A stretch of DNA of 10,105 bases from NCBI GenBank assembly GCA_001303665.1, contig LJUF01000098.1, forward strand, positions 1 to 10,105. Direction: 5' to 3'. The DNA comes from Phycisphaerae bacterium SM23_33 (GTDB lineage: Bacteria > Planctomycetota > Phycisphaerae > SM23-33). The notes beneath the pieces are model-generated. The model was not told the DNA's origin. It saw only the letters and a program-made list of their open reading frames with translations, and searched no databases. The position numbers and the translations under genes are program-made. Positions 1 through 7,149 of this stretch are shown piece by piece (within the stretch, counting starts at the first letter, position 1; each line of letters begins with the position of its first letter).

Positions 1-561
1 CTCGGCATCCCCTCCGTCGAAGGCCTCATCCGAAACCGCTACCTCGGCCGCACCTTCATCGAGCCCGGCGCCACCCGCCGCGAGACCGCCGCCCGAAAGT
101 ACGCCGCCCTGCCCTCCGTGCTCGAAGGCAAACGCGTCTTCCTCGTGGAAGACTCCATCGTCCGCGCCACCACGCTGGCCTCGCTGACCGACCAGCTCCG
201 CCGCCGAGGCCGGGCCAGGGAAATTCACGTCCGCGTCGCCTGCCCGCCCATCGTCGCCCCGTGCTTCTACGGCATCGACATGTCCACCCTGGGCGAGCTG
301 TTCGCCCCGCATCACGTGGGCCCGGGCTACCGTGGCCGCCTGAACGAGCCCACCGCCGCCAGGATGGCCAAGGTCCTGGGCGTGGACAGCCTGCGATACC
401 TCTCCGTGGACGACCTGGGAGAGTGCATTGGCATCGCCCAGCCGCGGCTGTGCCTGGCCTGCGTCACCGGCCGCTACCCCACCGCCTGGGGCCGCCGCCT
501 CATCCGCCGGGCCAGGCGAAAGCATCGCCTCGGCCGAGAGCCCGCCCGAACCTATCAGTGA
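1..561 (+). CDS. purF: Amidophosphoribosyltransferase (PurF), C-terminal part; 5' end outside window
   Basis: PurF catalyses the first committed step of purine synthesis in the cytoplasm: glutamine plus PRPP gives phosphoribosylamine. The window opens inside the gene and shows 186 codons ending at TGA 559-561. The visible part is the phosphoribosyltransferase domain. It starts in a GIPSVEGLIRNRYLGRTFI stretch typical of PurF, then carries the class I PRPP-binding loop VFLVEDSIVRATT (nt 136-174; family consensus is close to VDDSIVRGTT). PCFYGID (Cys codon 262-264) and CLACVTGRYP (Cys codons 451-453 and 460-462) match three of the four cysteines that bind the 4Fe-4S cluster in Bacillus-type PurF; the fourth would lie upstream, outside the window. 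The N-terminal glutaminase domain is not visible. The tail after YPT is unusually basic (WGRRLIRRARRKHR...). It converges on the GH36 gene. Identification is secure; the iron-sulfur type is inferred from the motifs. Confidence 0.95.
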   Translation, partial: LGIPSVEGLIRNRYLGRTFIEPGATRRETAARKYAALPSVLEGKRVFLVEDSIVRATTLASLTDQLRRRGRAREIHVRVACPPIVAPCFYGIDMSTLGELFAPHHVGPGYRGRLNEPTAARMAKVLGVDSLRYLSVDDLGECIGIAQPRLCLACVTGRYPTAWGRRLIRRARRKHRLGREPARTYQ

Positions 562-620
562 CCCGCCGGCCGCTGCGCGTCCCAAAGCCGTCCCCGGAAC
601 CCCACGCGGGACGCGGCGGG
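562..620 (+). terminator. Hairpin directly after the purF stop, possible terminator
   Basis: An interrupted stem starts at the base after the purF stop. CCCGCC (562-567) pairs with GGCGGG (615-620), and further in GCGTCCC (577-583) pairs with GGGACGC (608-614). There is no U-run after it, so it is not a classic intrinsic terminator. It may instead be a 3' stabilising or attenuating hairpin. The pairing is seen directly; the role is inferred. Confidence 0.4.
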
Positions 621-683
621 CGATGAACCGTCAACCTACTGCATTGTCAAGATTGAAACAGTGGGTGACGGCCACGTCCTACT

Positions 684-770
684 GCATCCGACACAGAGGC
701 GCAGAGGTAATGCTACCAATAACTTGCGCCTATCTTCTCTGTGTCTCCGGGTCTCTGTGTCGCATCCGGT
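684..770. repeat. Nested inverted-repeat element with CTCTGTGTC words between convergent genes
   Basis: CGACACAGAG (689-698) is a perfect 10-bp inverted repeat of CTCTGTGTCG (753-762). Inside it AGGCGCA (697-703) pairs with TGCGCCT (725-731), and GGTA (706-709) with TACC (714-717) around an ATGC loop. TCTCTGTGTC also occurs as a direct repeat (736-745 and 752-761). It lies between the convergent ends of purF and the GH36 gene and has no coding signal. CACAGAG-type words of this kind recur in intergenic DNA of many environmental bacterial genomes; that statement is from memory and was not checked. It could form a cruciform or a bidirectional terminator. Confidence 0.6.
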
Positions 771-798
771 GGCACGCCGATTCAAGCTTGACAGACTG

Positions 799-2793
799 CT
801 ACCTTGCCCGCGAGTATCTCAGCAGCACGCTGCCTGGCCGGTCGGGAATGCGGACCGTCATGCCGGCCAGCTTGCTTCCGCTCATGCTGCGGGGCCGAGG
901 CGCCCGGAAGGTGCTCGCCAGGCTCACCCTGTACCTCGCCCCGGCCTTGATGCCTTTCAGCCGCACCTGCATGCTCTCGAACGGGCTGCGGTGGCGGCGG
1001 AAGAACAGGGCGAAGCCGGCGTCCAGGTCCGGGCGGTGAAGCTGGTAGGCGCACCAGTCGTGAAAGGACGCCGTCAGCGGCAGCAGCAGGTGGAAGTCGC
1101 CCGGGAAGAACTCTCGCAGGCTGCGCCACTCCGCGATGGCGGCCTTGGCTTGCCGGCTGGGGAACTTCGGCCAATGCACCAGTTGGCCGCGGGCCAGCAG
1201 GTCGGCGTGCGTCAGGGCGGGCAGGTCGGCGTCGCCCGGGAAATCCTGCGGAGGGATGTGCGGCCCGAAGACAAAGCCGCCGAGCATGGCGCTGCGGGCG
1301 GCGTACGGGGTGAAGGACCACAGCCCGCCGGCGAACAGCGGCACCCATCGCGCCAGGCCGGCCTTGATGCACTGGCTGCCCACGTGCAGCCCCGCCCCCC
1401 AGGGCAGCCCCACCACGTCCAGGAAGTCGCTGGGCCACAGCGGCAGTGACCGCCGCAGCGTCTCCAGGTCGATCCTCCGCCCGCCCGAGGCACAGTTGTC
1501 GATGGCCAGGCCGGGGAACCGCCCCCGCAGCTCGTCCCAGAAGGCGTAGTGCCCCTCGATGTAGCGGATCTCGGTCATGCCCACGCGGTCCGGGCCGTCG
1601 GCCGCCTGCCAGTACGGCAGCGGGTCGAAGTTGAAGTCTTCCCGGTACACGTCCACGCCGGATTCGGCGATGATCTCCGAGAAGACCTCCAGCATGTGCC
1701 CGCGGGCCCGCGGATTGCCGAAGTCCAGCAGCGCCTGGCTGGAATCCTGCGGGCAGCGCAGGATGTAGTCGGGATGCTCTCGCGCCAGGTCGGAGTCCTG
1801 CCGGACCCGCGCCGGCTCGAACCACAGCACGAACTTCATGCCCCGGGCGTGGGCGGCGTCGGCGATGGGCTTCAGCCCGCGCGGGTAGCGCCGGCGATTG
1901 ATCGTCCAGTTGCCGACCTCCTCCCACCACGAGCGCCCCTGCCCGTACCAGCAGGCGTCGATCCAGTAGGCCGTCGCGCCCAGCGCCGCGGCCTTGGGCA
2001 GGGCCGCCAGCTCCACCTGCTCGCTCATGTCCCCGGTGAGGTAATAGTAGGACTGGAGGCAGTGGGCCACCGGCGGCAGGAACAGCTCGCCCCCGACCCG
2101 CGGCAGGTAGTGGCCGAGCAGCAGCCGGCGAAGCAGATTGTTGCCTGCCTCCGGATCGTCCGCATGGTAGTTGATCACCAGGATCCGCGGGGTTCGGACC
2201 TTCTCGCCCGGGCGCAGCCGCAGGTGCGTCTTCTGCATGCCGGCGGTCAGCCGCAAGTGCCGGCCCTCGCGCTGCACCGTCGCCTGCCACTGCCCCGACC
2301 AGCCGACCCCCAGCACCACGCCCCCGTCGCGGTGGAAGAGGTTCATGAAGGGCAGCACGCCGTTGGACGACCGCCCGCCGACGGGCGACAGGCTGCACTG
2401 CCCCTTGGGGCCGAGCCGCTGCGTCATGGGCAGGAAGTCGTCCATCTCGCACCGGCTGCCCTTGGCGTAATGCAGGTAGGCGTTCTCGCCGGCCTTGACC
2501 GCGAACGTCACGTCCAAGGGAAGGATGTCCTGGAGGATGGGCGTGTCGGCGCCGCCCAGGTTCTCCAGCTCCACCACCCAGTCCAGGGCGTCGAAGCCGT
2601 TGAACTTGCGGACCGTCGCCGTGACCTTCAGGCCGCCCGGCGGCTCGGTATACACGTGCCGCGCCGCCCTGCCGCCCTCGGCCGGCAGCCTTTCCTGGCT
2701 GTGCCGCCAGGACCCCAGGAAATCGCCCGAATCCCGCTCACCGTAGCGAAAGGACACCGGTGGCCGAGTCGCACTCCACGTCAGACGCCGCAT
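799..2793 (-). CDS. GH36-family glycosidase, probable alpha-galactosidase
   Basis: A 664-residue protein predicted to release alpha-linked galactose (or a related sugar) from oligosaccharides by the retaining GH36 mechanism. The first ~230 residues look like the beta-rich supersandwich domain. The (beta/alpha)8 catalytic barrel follows: AYWIDACWY (275-283), KFVLWFEPARV (320-330), and VYREDFNFD (382-390) holding the likely nucleophile D386, where classical GH36 has KWDxN. DNCASGGRRIDLE (432-444) and PLWPSDF (451-457) follow, with D456 the likely acid/base. A C-terminal beta domain closes the protein near residue 560 onward. Length is normal for the family. The ATG at 2793 was chosen because AGGAAGGAG lies 6 nt upstream; the 66 further in-frame codons to 2991 are Arg-rich and lack family character. 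There is no signal peptide, so it is probably cytoplasmic and acts on imported sugars. It is monocistronic here. Exact substrate is uncertain: GH36 also contains alpha-N-acetylgalactosaminidases and raffinose or stachyose synthases. Confidence 0.88.
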   Translation of the reverse strand: MRRLTWSATRPPVSFRYGERDSGDFLGSWRHSQERLPAEGGRAARHVYTEPPGGLKVTATVRKFNGFDALDWVVELENLGGADTPILQDILPLDVTFAVKAGENAYLHYAKGSRCEMDDFLPMTQRLGPKGQCSLSPVGGRSSNGVLPFMNLFHRDGGVVLGVGWSGQWQATVQREGRHLRLTAGMQKTHLRLRPGEKVRTPRILVINYHADDPEAGNNLLRRLLLGHYLPRVGGELFLPPVAHCLQSYYYLTGDMSEQVELAALPKAAALGATAYWIDACWYGQGRSWWEEVGNWTINRRRYPRGLKPIADAAHARGMKFVLWFEPARVRQDSDLAREHPDYILRCPQDSSQALLDFGNPRARGHMLEVFSEIIAESGVDVYREDFNFDPLPYWQAADGPDRVGMTEIRYIEGHYAFWDELRGRFPGLAIDNCASGGRRIDLETLRRSLPLWPSDFLDVVGLPWGAGLHVGSQCIKAGLARWVPLFAGGLWSFTPYAARSAMLGGFVFGPHIPPQDFPGDADLPALTHADLLARGQLVHWPKFPSRQAKAAIAEWRSLREFFPGDFHLLLPLTASFHDWCAYQLHRPDLDAGFALFFRRHRSPFESMQVRLKGIKAGARYRVSLASTFRAPRPRSMSGSKLAGMTVRIPDRPGSVLLRYSRAR

Positions 2794-2799
2794 GATCCG

Positions 2800-2808
2800 C
2801 TCCTTCCT
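2800..2808 (-). promoter_or_regulatory. Shine-Dalgarno site fixing the GH36 start
   Basis: Read on the minus strand this is AGGAAGGAG followed by CGGATC and ATG. It is a near-perfect anti-16S match with 6-nt spacing, and decides for the start at 2793 over upstream in-frame ATGs at 2991 and around 2844. Confidence 0.8.
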
Positions 2809-2930
2809 CGACGACGCCGCGAAGCCTGCACGGCGCACCGGCATGATAGCCGCGCTTCCTGGCGTCCGCCAGCTCTCGGCAGGGCGCCAGCGCCGGCGAC
2901 GTCTCGCCAATCGTAGAGCCTGAAGTTCTG

Positions 2931-3011
2931 CCTGCCGCCGGCGTTGGCTCCATACTTGGGTCTCGGGACGAACTCTGCAATCCGTTGCCATTGCTCGTTC
3001 GTCAGGTCCAT
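2931..3011 (-). pseudogene. IS5-type transposase, N-terminal remnant (27 codons)
   Basis: Starting at ATG 3011 on the minus strand, the peptide begins MDLTNEQWQRIAEFVPRPKY and continues to a GGR at about residue 27. This matches the start of IS5-superfamily (DUF4096-type) transposases, whose N-terminus reads like LTDEQWxxIxPxxPxPK...GGRP. After GGR the expected RAVLNGILWILRTGAPW block is absent and the reading loses family character (QNFRLYDWRD...). No DDE catalytic region remains. It is therefore the stump of an insertion sequence whose remainder has been deleted or scrambled. NFRLYDWRD faintly recalls the C-terminal NFRRLxxRWE block of such transposases, which would fit an internal deletion, but this is speculative. 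The stump lies 138 bp upstream of the GH36 start, on the same strand. Confidence 0.7.
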
Positions 3012-3222
3012 GCCCTACTCGTCGGGCATCGACAAACTCCCACTTTCAGATTCTTGAGATGGGTCCTGATCTCCCTGCGCCATCGAGATTCGGACGCCGC
3101 CGGCCTCTCCCTGAAAACCCGACAAGCACCAAAGACTGTGCCTTCCGGGAACTTTCCGGCAGTTGGAATCGTCCAAGGGATTGAGAGCGTGACAATAACG
3201 ATGCCTCTTTGGGAGAACACAC

Positions 3223-5484
3223 ATGAGAACGTCGAACCGAATTCTCTTGACGGTGGTGGTCGTTGGGCTGGCTTCGGCCGCGGCGTGGGCTGACGGGATG
3301 ATCGTGCCTGTTCGTCCCGACCTCCGTGTCAGCGGCGCCTGGGCGGTCAAGTACCATCACGTCAACATCATCGTCCGCGACCAAGTGGCCTCCGTCAGCA
3401 TCGACCAGGAATTCGTCAACACCGGCAGCGGGATGATCGAGGTGGAGTATCTCTTTCCCGTCCCGCCGGAGGCGGCCATCGACTCCATGACCCTGGTGGT
3501 CAACGGCAAGGAGTACGCCGCCGTGCTGTATAAGGCCGACGAGGCCCGGAAGATCTACGAGGAAATTGTCCGCATAAAGAAGGACCCGGCGCTGCTGGAA
3601 TACGCCGGTTTCGGGCTGTACCGGACGCGCGCCTTTCCTTTGCAGCCGGGCAAGCCCGCCAAGGTGATCGTCACCTACAAGAACCTGTGCAAGAAGGACC
3701 GCGGCCTGGTCGAGGTGTGGTACCCGCTGAACACCGAGAAGTTCTCGGCCAAGCCCATTGAGGACTTGGAGGTGAAGGTCGACATCAAGTCGAAGGCGGA
3801 CATCACGGCGGTGTATTCCCCCAGCCACGACCTGGTGGTGGATCGCAAGGGCGCGCGGCAGGTGATCGCGACCTATGCGGCGAAGAACGAGCTGCCGGCG
3901 ACGGACTTCCAGGTCTTCTACCAGGCGGCCGACGAGGCGGTTGGCGCGGCCCTGCTGACCTACCAGCCGCAGGCCAGCACGTACGGCTATTTCATGCTGC
4001 TGGTCAGCCCGAACGTGCGGACGGCCAGCCAGAGCGTCATGCCCAAGGACATCGTGCTGGTCTTCGACCACAGCGGGTCGATGAGCGGCAGGCTCCTGGA
4101 GCAGGCCAAGGCCGCCCTCCGCTACGTGCTGAAGAATCTCAACCGCGGCGACCGCTTCAACGTGGTCTCGTACAGCGACTCGATGGACACGTTCTTCGAC
4201 GGCTTGGTGCCGGCGGAAGCCAAGAACGTCGAGGAGGCGCTGGACCGGGTGGATCGCATAGAGGCCACCGGAGGGACCAACATCGACGAGGCCCTGACCC
4301 TGGCGATGAAGATCGTGGCGGGCCAGCAGGGCCAAGCCGCCGGCCGGCCGAAGTACATACTGTTCATGACCGACGGCCAGCCCACCATCGGAAGGACCGA
4401 GGTGGCTGACATTCTCGACGACGTCCGCAAGGCCAACTCGGACCAGGCCAGGCTCTTGGCCTTCGGCGTCGGCTACGACGTCAACACGCACCTGCTGGAC
4501 AAGCTCGCCGAGCAGAACAACGGCAAGAGCGACTACGTCAAGCCCAAAGAGCCCGTCGATGCGAAGATCTCCTCGCTCTACGCCAAGATCAAGAGCCCGG
4601 TCATGACCAATCTGAAGCTGGACCTGAGGGGGATTCGATTCACGGACATGTACCCTCGCCGGATCGCCGACTTGTTCGAAGGCGACCAACTCGTCCTGTT
4701 GGGGCGGTACGACCTGCCCGAGCCGGCGGCGCTGGCCAAGACCGAGGACGGCTATCACAGTCAACTGGTCGTGACCGGCGTGTACGAGGGGAAGGAGAAG
4801 GCATTCGAATACCCGGTGACCGTGCGGCCGGCGGGCAGGGACAGCCGATATGAGTTCGTGCCCAAGCTGTGGGCCATTCGGCGGGTCGGGTTCCTGCTGG
4901 ACGAAATGCAATTGCACGGCCGGAGCAAGGAACTGATGGATGAGCTGATCCGGCTGAGCAAGGAATACGGCATCATCACGCCCTACACGAGTTTCCTGGC
5001 CGATGAGCGCGTGGCGATGAAGGATAGCGCCGGTCACAAGCGCGCCCTGGCGCTGGCTGCCCAGGAACAGGGCAGGGAGGTGGCGGGGCGCGGCGGGCAG
5101 ATGGACGCGAAGGTGCGCCAGGCGTTGCGAGAGGCCGAGAACCTGGCCGCGCCCGCGGGGACCAGGCCGGCGGAGGGCGCCGTGGTCTTCGGAAACAGCA
5201 GCGCCGAAAAATACGACAAGGGCGAGGCCGAGGTGGCCCGCAACGTCCGGCAGGTGGGCAACCAGGCGATCTACGGCAGAGGCAATGTCTGGGTCGCTGC
5301 CAACGCCGCCCACGTGGACCCCGAGCGAGACAAGGACAAGATCAGGGAAGTGCAGCAATTCTCCAGGGAGTATTTCGACTTGGTCCGCGCCAACACCGTG
5401 GCAGAAAACCAGGTCCTCAGCCAGCAGCGGCCGAACGAAGAACTGATCATCTCCCTTCGCGGCCAGGTGTACCGCATCAGGTAG
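3223..5484 (+). CDS. Secreted VIT and von Willebrand factor A domain protein
   Basis: A 753-residue exported protein. The signal peptide is at residues 1-23, with likely cleavage at AWA|D. A VIT domain (vault/inter-alpha-trypsin type) spans about 38-160 and includes the hallmark DPALLEY (from D121) followed by FGLYRTRAFPLQPG. A VWA domain spans about 278-455 with a complete metal-ion-dependent adhesion site: DHSGS (D282, S284, S286), T352 in TGGTN, and D384 in MTDG. After it come a beta-rich segment and a helical part (from about 546) with the LSKEYGIITPYTSFLADE motif seen in bacterial VIT/VWA proteins. The C-terminal ~100 residues are charged and unassigned. There is no membrane anchor or sortase motif at the C-terminus. 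The start is supported by GGGAG 7 nt upstream. The intact MIDAS suggests divalent-metal-dependent protein binding in the periplasm or outside the cell. The partner is unknown; the downstream exported repeat protein is the obvious candidate. Confidence 0.9.
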   Translation: MRTSNRILLTVVVVGLASAAAWADGMIVPVRPDLRVSGAWAVKYHHVNIIVRDQVASVSIDQEFVNTGSGMIEVEYLFPVPPEAAIDSMTLVVNGKEYAAVLYKADEARKIYEEIVRIKKDPALLEYAGFGLYRTRAFPLQPGKPAKVIVTYKNLCKKDRGLVEVWYPLNTEKFSAKPIEDLEVKVDIKSKADITAVYSPSHDLVVDRKGARQVIATYAAKNELPATDFQVFYQAADEAVGAALLTYQPQASTYGYFMLLVSPNVRTASQSVMPKDIVLVFDHSGSMSGRLLEQAKAALRYVLKNLNRGDRFNVVSYSDSMDTFFDGLVPAEAKNVEEALDRVDRIEATGGTNIDEALTLAMKIVAGQQGQAAGRPKYILFMTDGQPTIGRTEVADILDDVRKANSDQARLLAFGVGYDVNTHLLDKLAEQNNGKSDYVKPKEPVDAKISSLYAKIKSPVMTNLKLDLRGIRFTDMYPRRIADLFEGDQLVLLGRYDLPEPAALAKTEDGYHSQLVVTGVYEGKEKAFEYPVTVRPAGRDSRYEFVPKLWAIRRVGFLLDEMQLHGRSKELMDELIRLSKEYGIITPYTSFLADERVAMKDSAGHKRALALAAQEQGREVAGRGGQMDAKVRQALREAENLAAPAGTRPAEGAVVFGNSSAEKYDKGEAEVARNVRQVGNQAIYGRGNVWVAANAAHVDPERDKDKIREVQQFSREYFDLVRANTVAENQVLSQQRPNEELIISLRGQVYRIR

Positions 5485-5595
5485 GCAGCCATGCGGAGGC
5501 CCCGGATGAGTATCCACAGCACGTGCCGGGCGACGTTCGGGAACTGCTGGTCGCCGGTCATGCTCCGGTGAAGGCACTTCGGAAAGGGATCGGTC

Positions 5596-6720
5596 ATGGG
5601 CAAGACGTGGTGGTGGGCAATGGTGCTGGCGGCGGGCATCGCGACGGCGGCGACGGGACAGACCCCGCCGCAGCCGGCCGGACCGGTGGCTGAAATGACG
5701 AAGGCCCGCCAGCAGGCCCGGCAAAGGGGTCTGGACTGGCTGAGCAAGAATCAGGCAAAGGACGGCTCATGGGGCAAGCAATACAGCATTGCTGTGACCT
5801 CGCTGACCTGCCTGTCCTGCTTGTCGGCCTCGGACGAACCTTTCGCCGGTGAGGGCGGCAAGGCGCTGGTCCACGGGCTGGAATTCCTCATGGCCCAGCA
5901 GAAGGCCGGCAAGTTCAACCAGCAGGGCCACACATGGATTCACGGGCAGGGCTTCGCCACGCTGGCGCTGTCGGAAGTCTATGGCCGCAGCCTCTTCTGC
6001 AAGACCCGGCCTGACCTGGACATGAACAAGGTCCGCGCCGTTGTCGCGGCCGCCGTGAAGGTCATCGCCGACAACCAGTCCGACTCCGGCGGCTGGTGGT
6101 ACACCCCCGGCGGCAAAACCCAGCACGAGGGCTCCACCACCGTGACGGCCGTGCAGGCCCTGGTCTCGGCCGCCAACTTCGGGATCGAGATCAACGAGGA
6201 CGTGCTCGAGAAAGGGTTCGAGTACCTCAAGAAGTGCCAGAACAGGGACGGCGGCTTCGATTACCTGATGGACAACAGCCCGGATACGGCCAGCATGAAG
6301 GAAGGCACGGCCGCCGACGTGGCCACGCTGGCTCTGATGAAGAAATTCGACCACGCCGTGATGATGAACGCCTGCAAGTTCCTCCGCAGGATCACCCCGG
6401 CCGTCATCAGCCACGAGCGATTCCCCTATTACGGCCACTTCTATGGCTGCATGGGCATGAAACTGCTCGCCGAGGAGATGAAGACGCTCCGCGAAGGGGC
6501 GGACGAATACGCCGCCGCCGCTTACAAGGACGTCCTCTCCTGGCAGCAGCAGGACGGCTCTTGGCCCCTCAAGGGCTGGATTGTGTCGAGCGCGCAGGAG
6601 ACACCGGCCTACTCGACGGCCTTCGCCACGCTGCTGCTGTCGATTCCCGAAGCCCGGCTGAGCATATTCAACCGCAAGCCCGCGGCGTTGCCCGAGAGCG
6701 AGCAGAAGGGCCGCAAGTGA
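5596..6720 (+). CDS. Secreted prenyltransferase/squalene-oxidase repeat protein (alpha/alpha-toroid fold)
   Basis: A 374-residue protein with an N-terminal signal peptide (hydrophobic MVLAAGIATAA, likely cleaved near residues 18-21). The rest consists of helical repeats carrying QW-like motifs: QAKDGSW (53-59), NQSDSGGWW (160-168), CQNRDGGF (214-221) and WQQQDGSW (316-323). These are typical of the squalene cyclase/terpenoid-cyclase-like alpha/alpha toroid. The catalytic DxDD of squalene-hopene cyclase is absent, the protein is about half that enzyme's length, and no thioester GCGEQ is present. A terpene-cyclase role is therefore unlikely; a binding or unknown exported function is more probable. 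The end (TAFATLLLSIP...FNRKP) resembles planctomycete members of the family. The start is supported by GGAAAGGG 7 nt upstream. It follows the VIT/VWA gene by 111 bp on the same strand, with no terminator visible between them, so co-transcription is likely. Confidence 0.85.
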   Translation: MGKTWWWAMVLAAGIATAATGQTPPQPAGPVAEMTKARQQARQRGLDWLSKNQAKDGSWGKQYSIAVTSLTCLSCLSASDEPFAGEGGKALVHGLEFLMAQQKAGKFNQQGHTWIHGQGFATLALSEVYGRSLFCKTRPDLDMNKVRAVVAAAVKVIADNQSDSGGWWYTPGGKTQHEGSTTVTAVQALVSAANFGIEINEDVLEKGFEYLKKCQNRDGGFDYLMDNSPDTASMKEGTAADVATLALMKKFDHAVMMNACKFLRRITPAVISHERFPYYGHFYGCMGMKLLAEEMKTLREGADEYAAAAYKDVLSWQQQDGSWPLKGWIVSSAQETPAYSTAFATLLLSIPEARLSIFNRKPAALPESEQKGRK

Positions 6721-7149
6721 GTCAGGAATGTGGGCTCGTCAGCTCGTCCTGCCGGCGGGCCGGCCGATCCGGGGATGTCGGGGCGGCGTCCAATGGTCCT
6801 ACGTCAAGCACTTCCGTCGTGCCGGGGCGCGGGGAGTTGGCCGGCATTCATATCGCACCGGGTCGCGTTTGACCAGCCTGGGTCCGACGCGTCCGAAGGG
6901 GTTGCGGAGGGTCTGGCGGCCCAATGACCGACGCCTCCGTGAGAAAGAATTCGCCGTTCTCCGCGAACTCCGTGATCCCTGCCCCGATGGGGTCTGCGGT
7001 GAACCGCAGTGCGGCAGGCCCGCTGTGAGCTTGGCAACGACTTGCTGATGGGTGGCCCCGGAACCACTCCGTGGCCCGCAAGTTCCGTCAGCTTCGAGAG
7101 GTGTGGGGGCCGCGACCTGCACCGCCGTCCAAACACTCCTGCGGGCTGC
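6721..7149. other. Non-coding region with short repeated words and hairpins
   Basis: I see no gene in these 429 bases. They separate the convergent toroid-repeat and phosphatase genes. CTCCGTGA/CTCCGCGA occurs three times (6935-6942, 6959-6966, 6968-6975). Two small hairpins follow: CCCC-GAT-GGGG (6982-6992) and CTGCGG-TGAA-CCGCAG (6994-7009). Copy 1 of a dispersed repeat is at 7020-7064. The open frames here are compositional and have no ribosome sites or recognisable domains. Confidence 0.6.
7020..7064. repeat. Dispersed intergenic repeat, copy 1
   Basis: The first 31 bases (7020-7050) match 8262-8292 at 28 of 31 positions in the same orientation. The shared core begins CCGCTGTGAGCTTG. Similarity continues more weakly to 7064, giving about 37 of 45 overall. 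Neither copy sits in a gene. It resembles no insertion-sequence end that I can name. Confidence 0.65.

Larger units (their letters stand above)
2794..3222. other. Divergent intergenic region between the GH36 and VIT/VWA genes
   Basis: These 429 bases separate two divergent genes and must hold both promoters. They contain the GH36 ribosome site (2800-2808), a transposase 5' remnant (2931-3011) and, before the VIT/VWA start, GGGAG at 3211-3215. I found no convincing paired -35/-10 boxes. TTGAGA at 3181 has no good -10 box 16-18 nt downstream. The stretch 3012-3180 shows no coding signal on either strand that I can support. Confidence 0.5.

Noticed and set aside
636..662. Possible third, inverted copy of the 45-bp dispersed repeat (CATTGTCAAG ... 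ACAGTGG)
   Set aside because: Only a 10-base core and a few flanking bases agree after gaps, which is too little to support.
781..800. AGCTTGACAGACTGCT as another copy of the dispersed repeat
   Set aside because: It needs gaps to align and overlaps the GH36 stop codon; chance similarity is likely.
1549..2916. 455-codon open frame on the plus strand
   Set aside because: Antisense to the GH36 gene and low in domain character (His/Arg/Pro/Val-rich).
5491..5571. 26-codon plus-strand frame between the VIT/VWA and toroid-repeat genes, and the matching minus-strand frame
   Set aside because: No ribosome site and no recognisable motif; the intergenic spacing of 111 bp is ordinary.
3046..5724. 892-codon open frame on the minus strand
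   Set aside because: It runs antisense to the whole VIT/VWA gene, whose domains and MIDAS residues are intact. The antisense product is His/Val/Leu/Arg-rich with no recognisable domain; it is a codon-bias shadow of GC-rich DNA.
5596..6720. Squalene-hopene cyclase activity for the toroid-repeat protein
   Set aside because: No DxDD motif, about half the usual length, and a signal peptide; only the fold-level QW-like repeats match.
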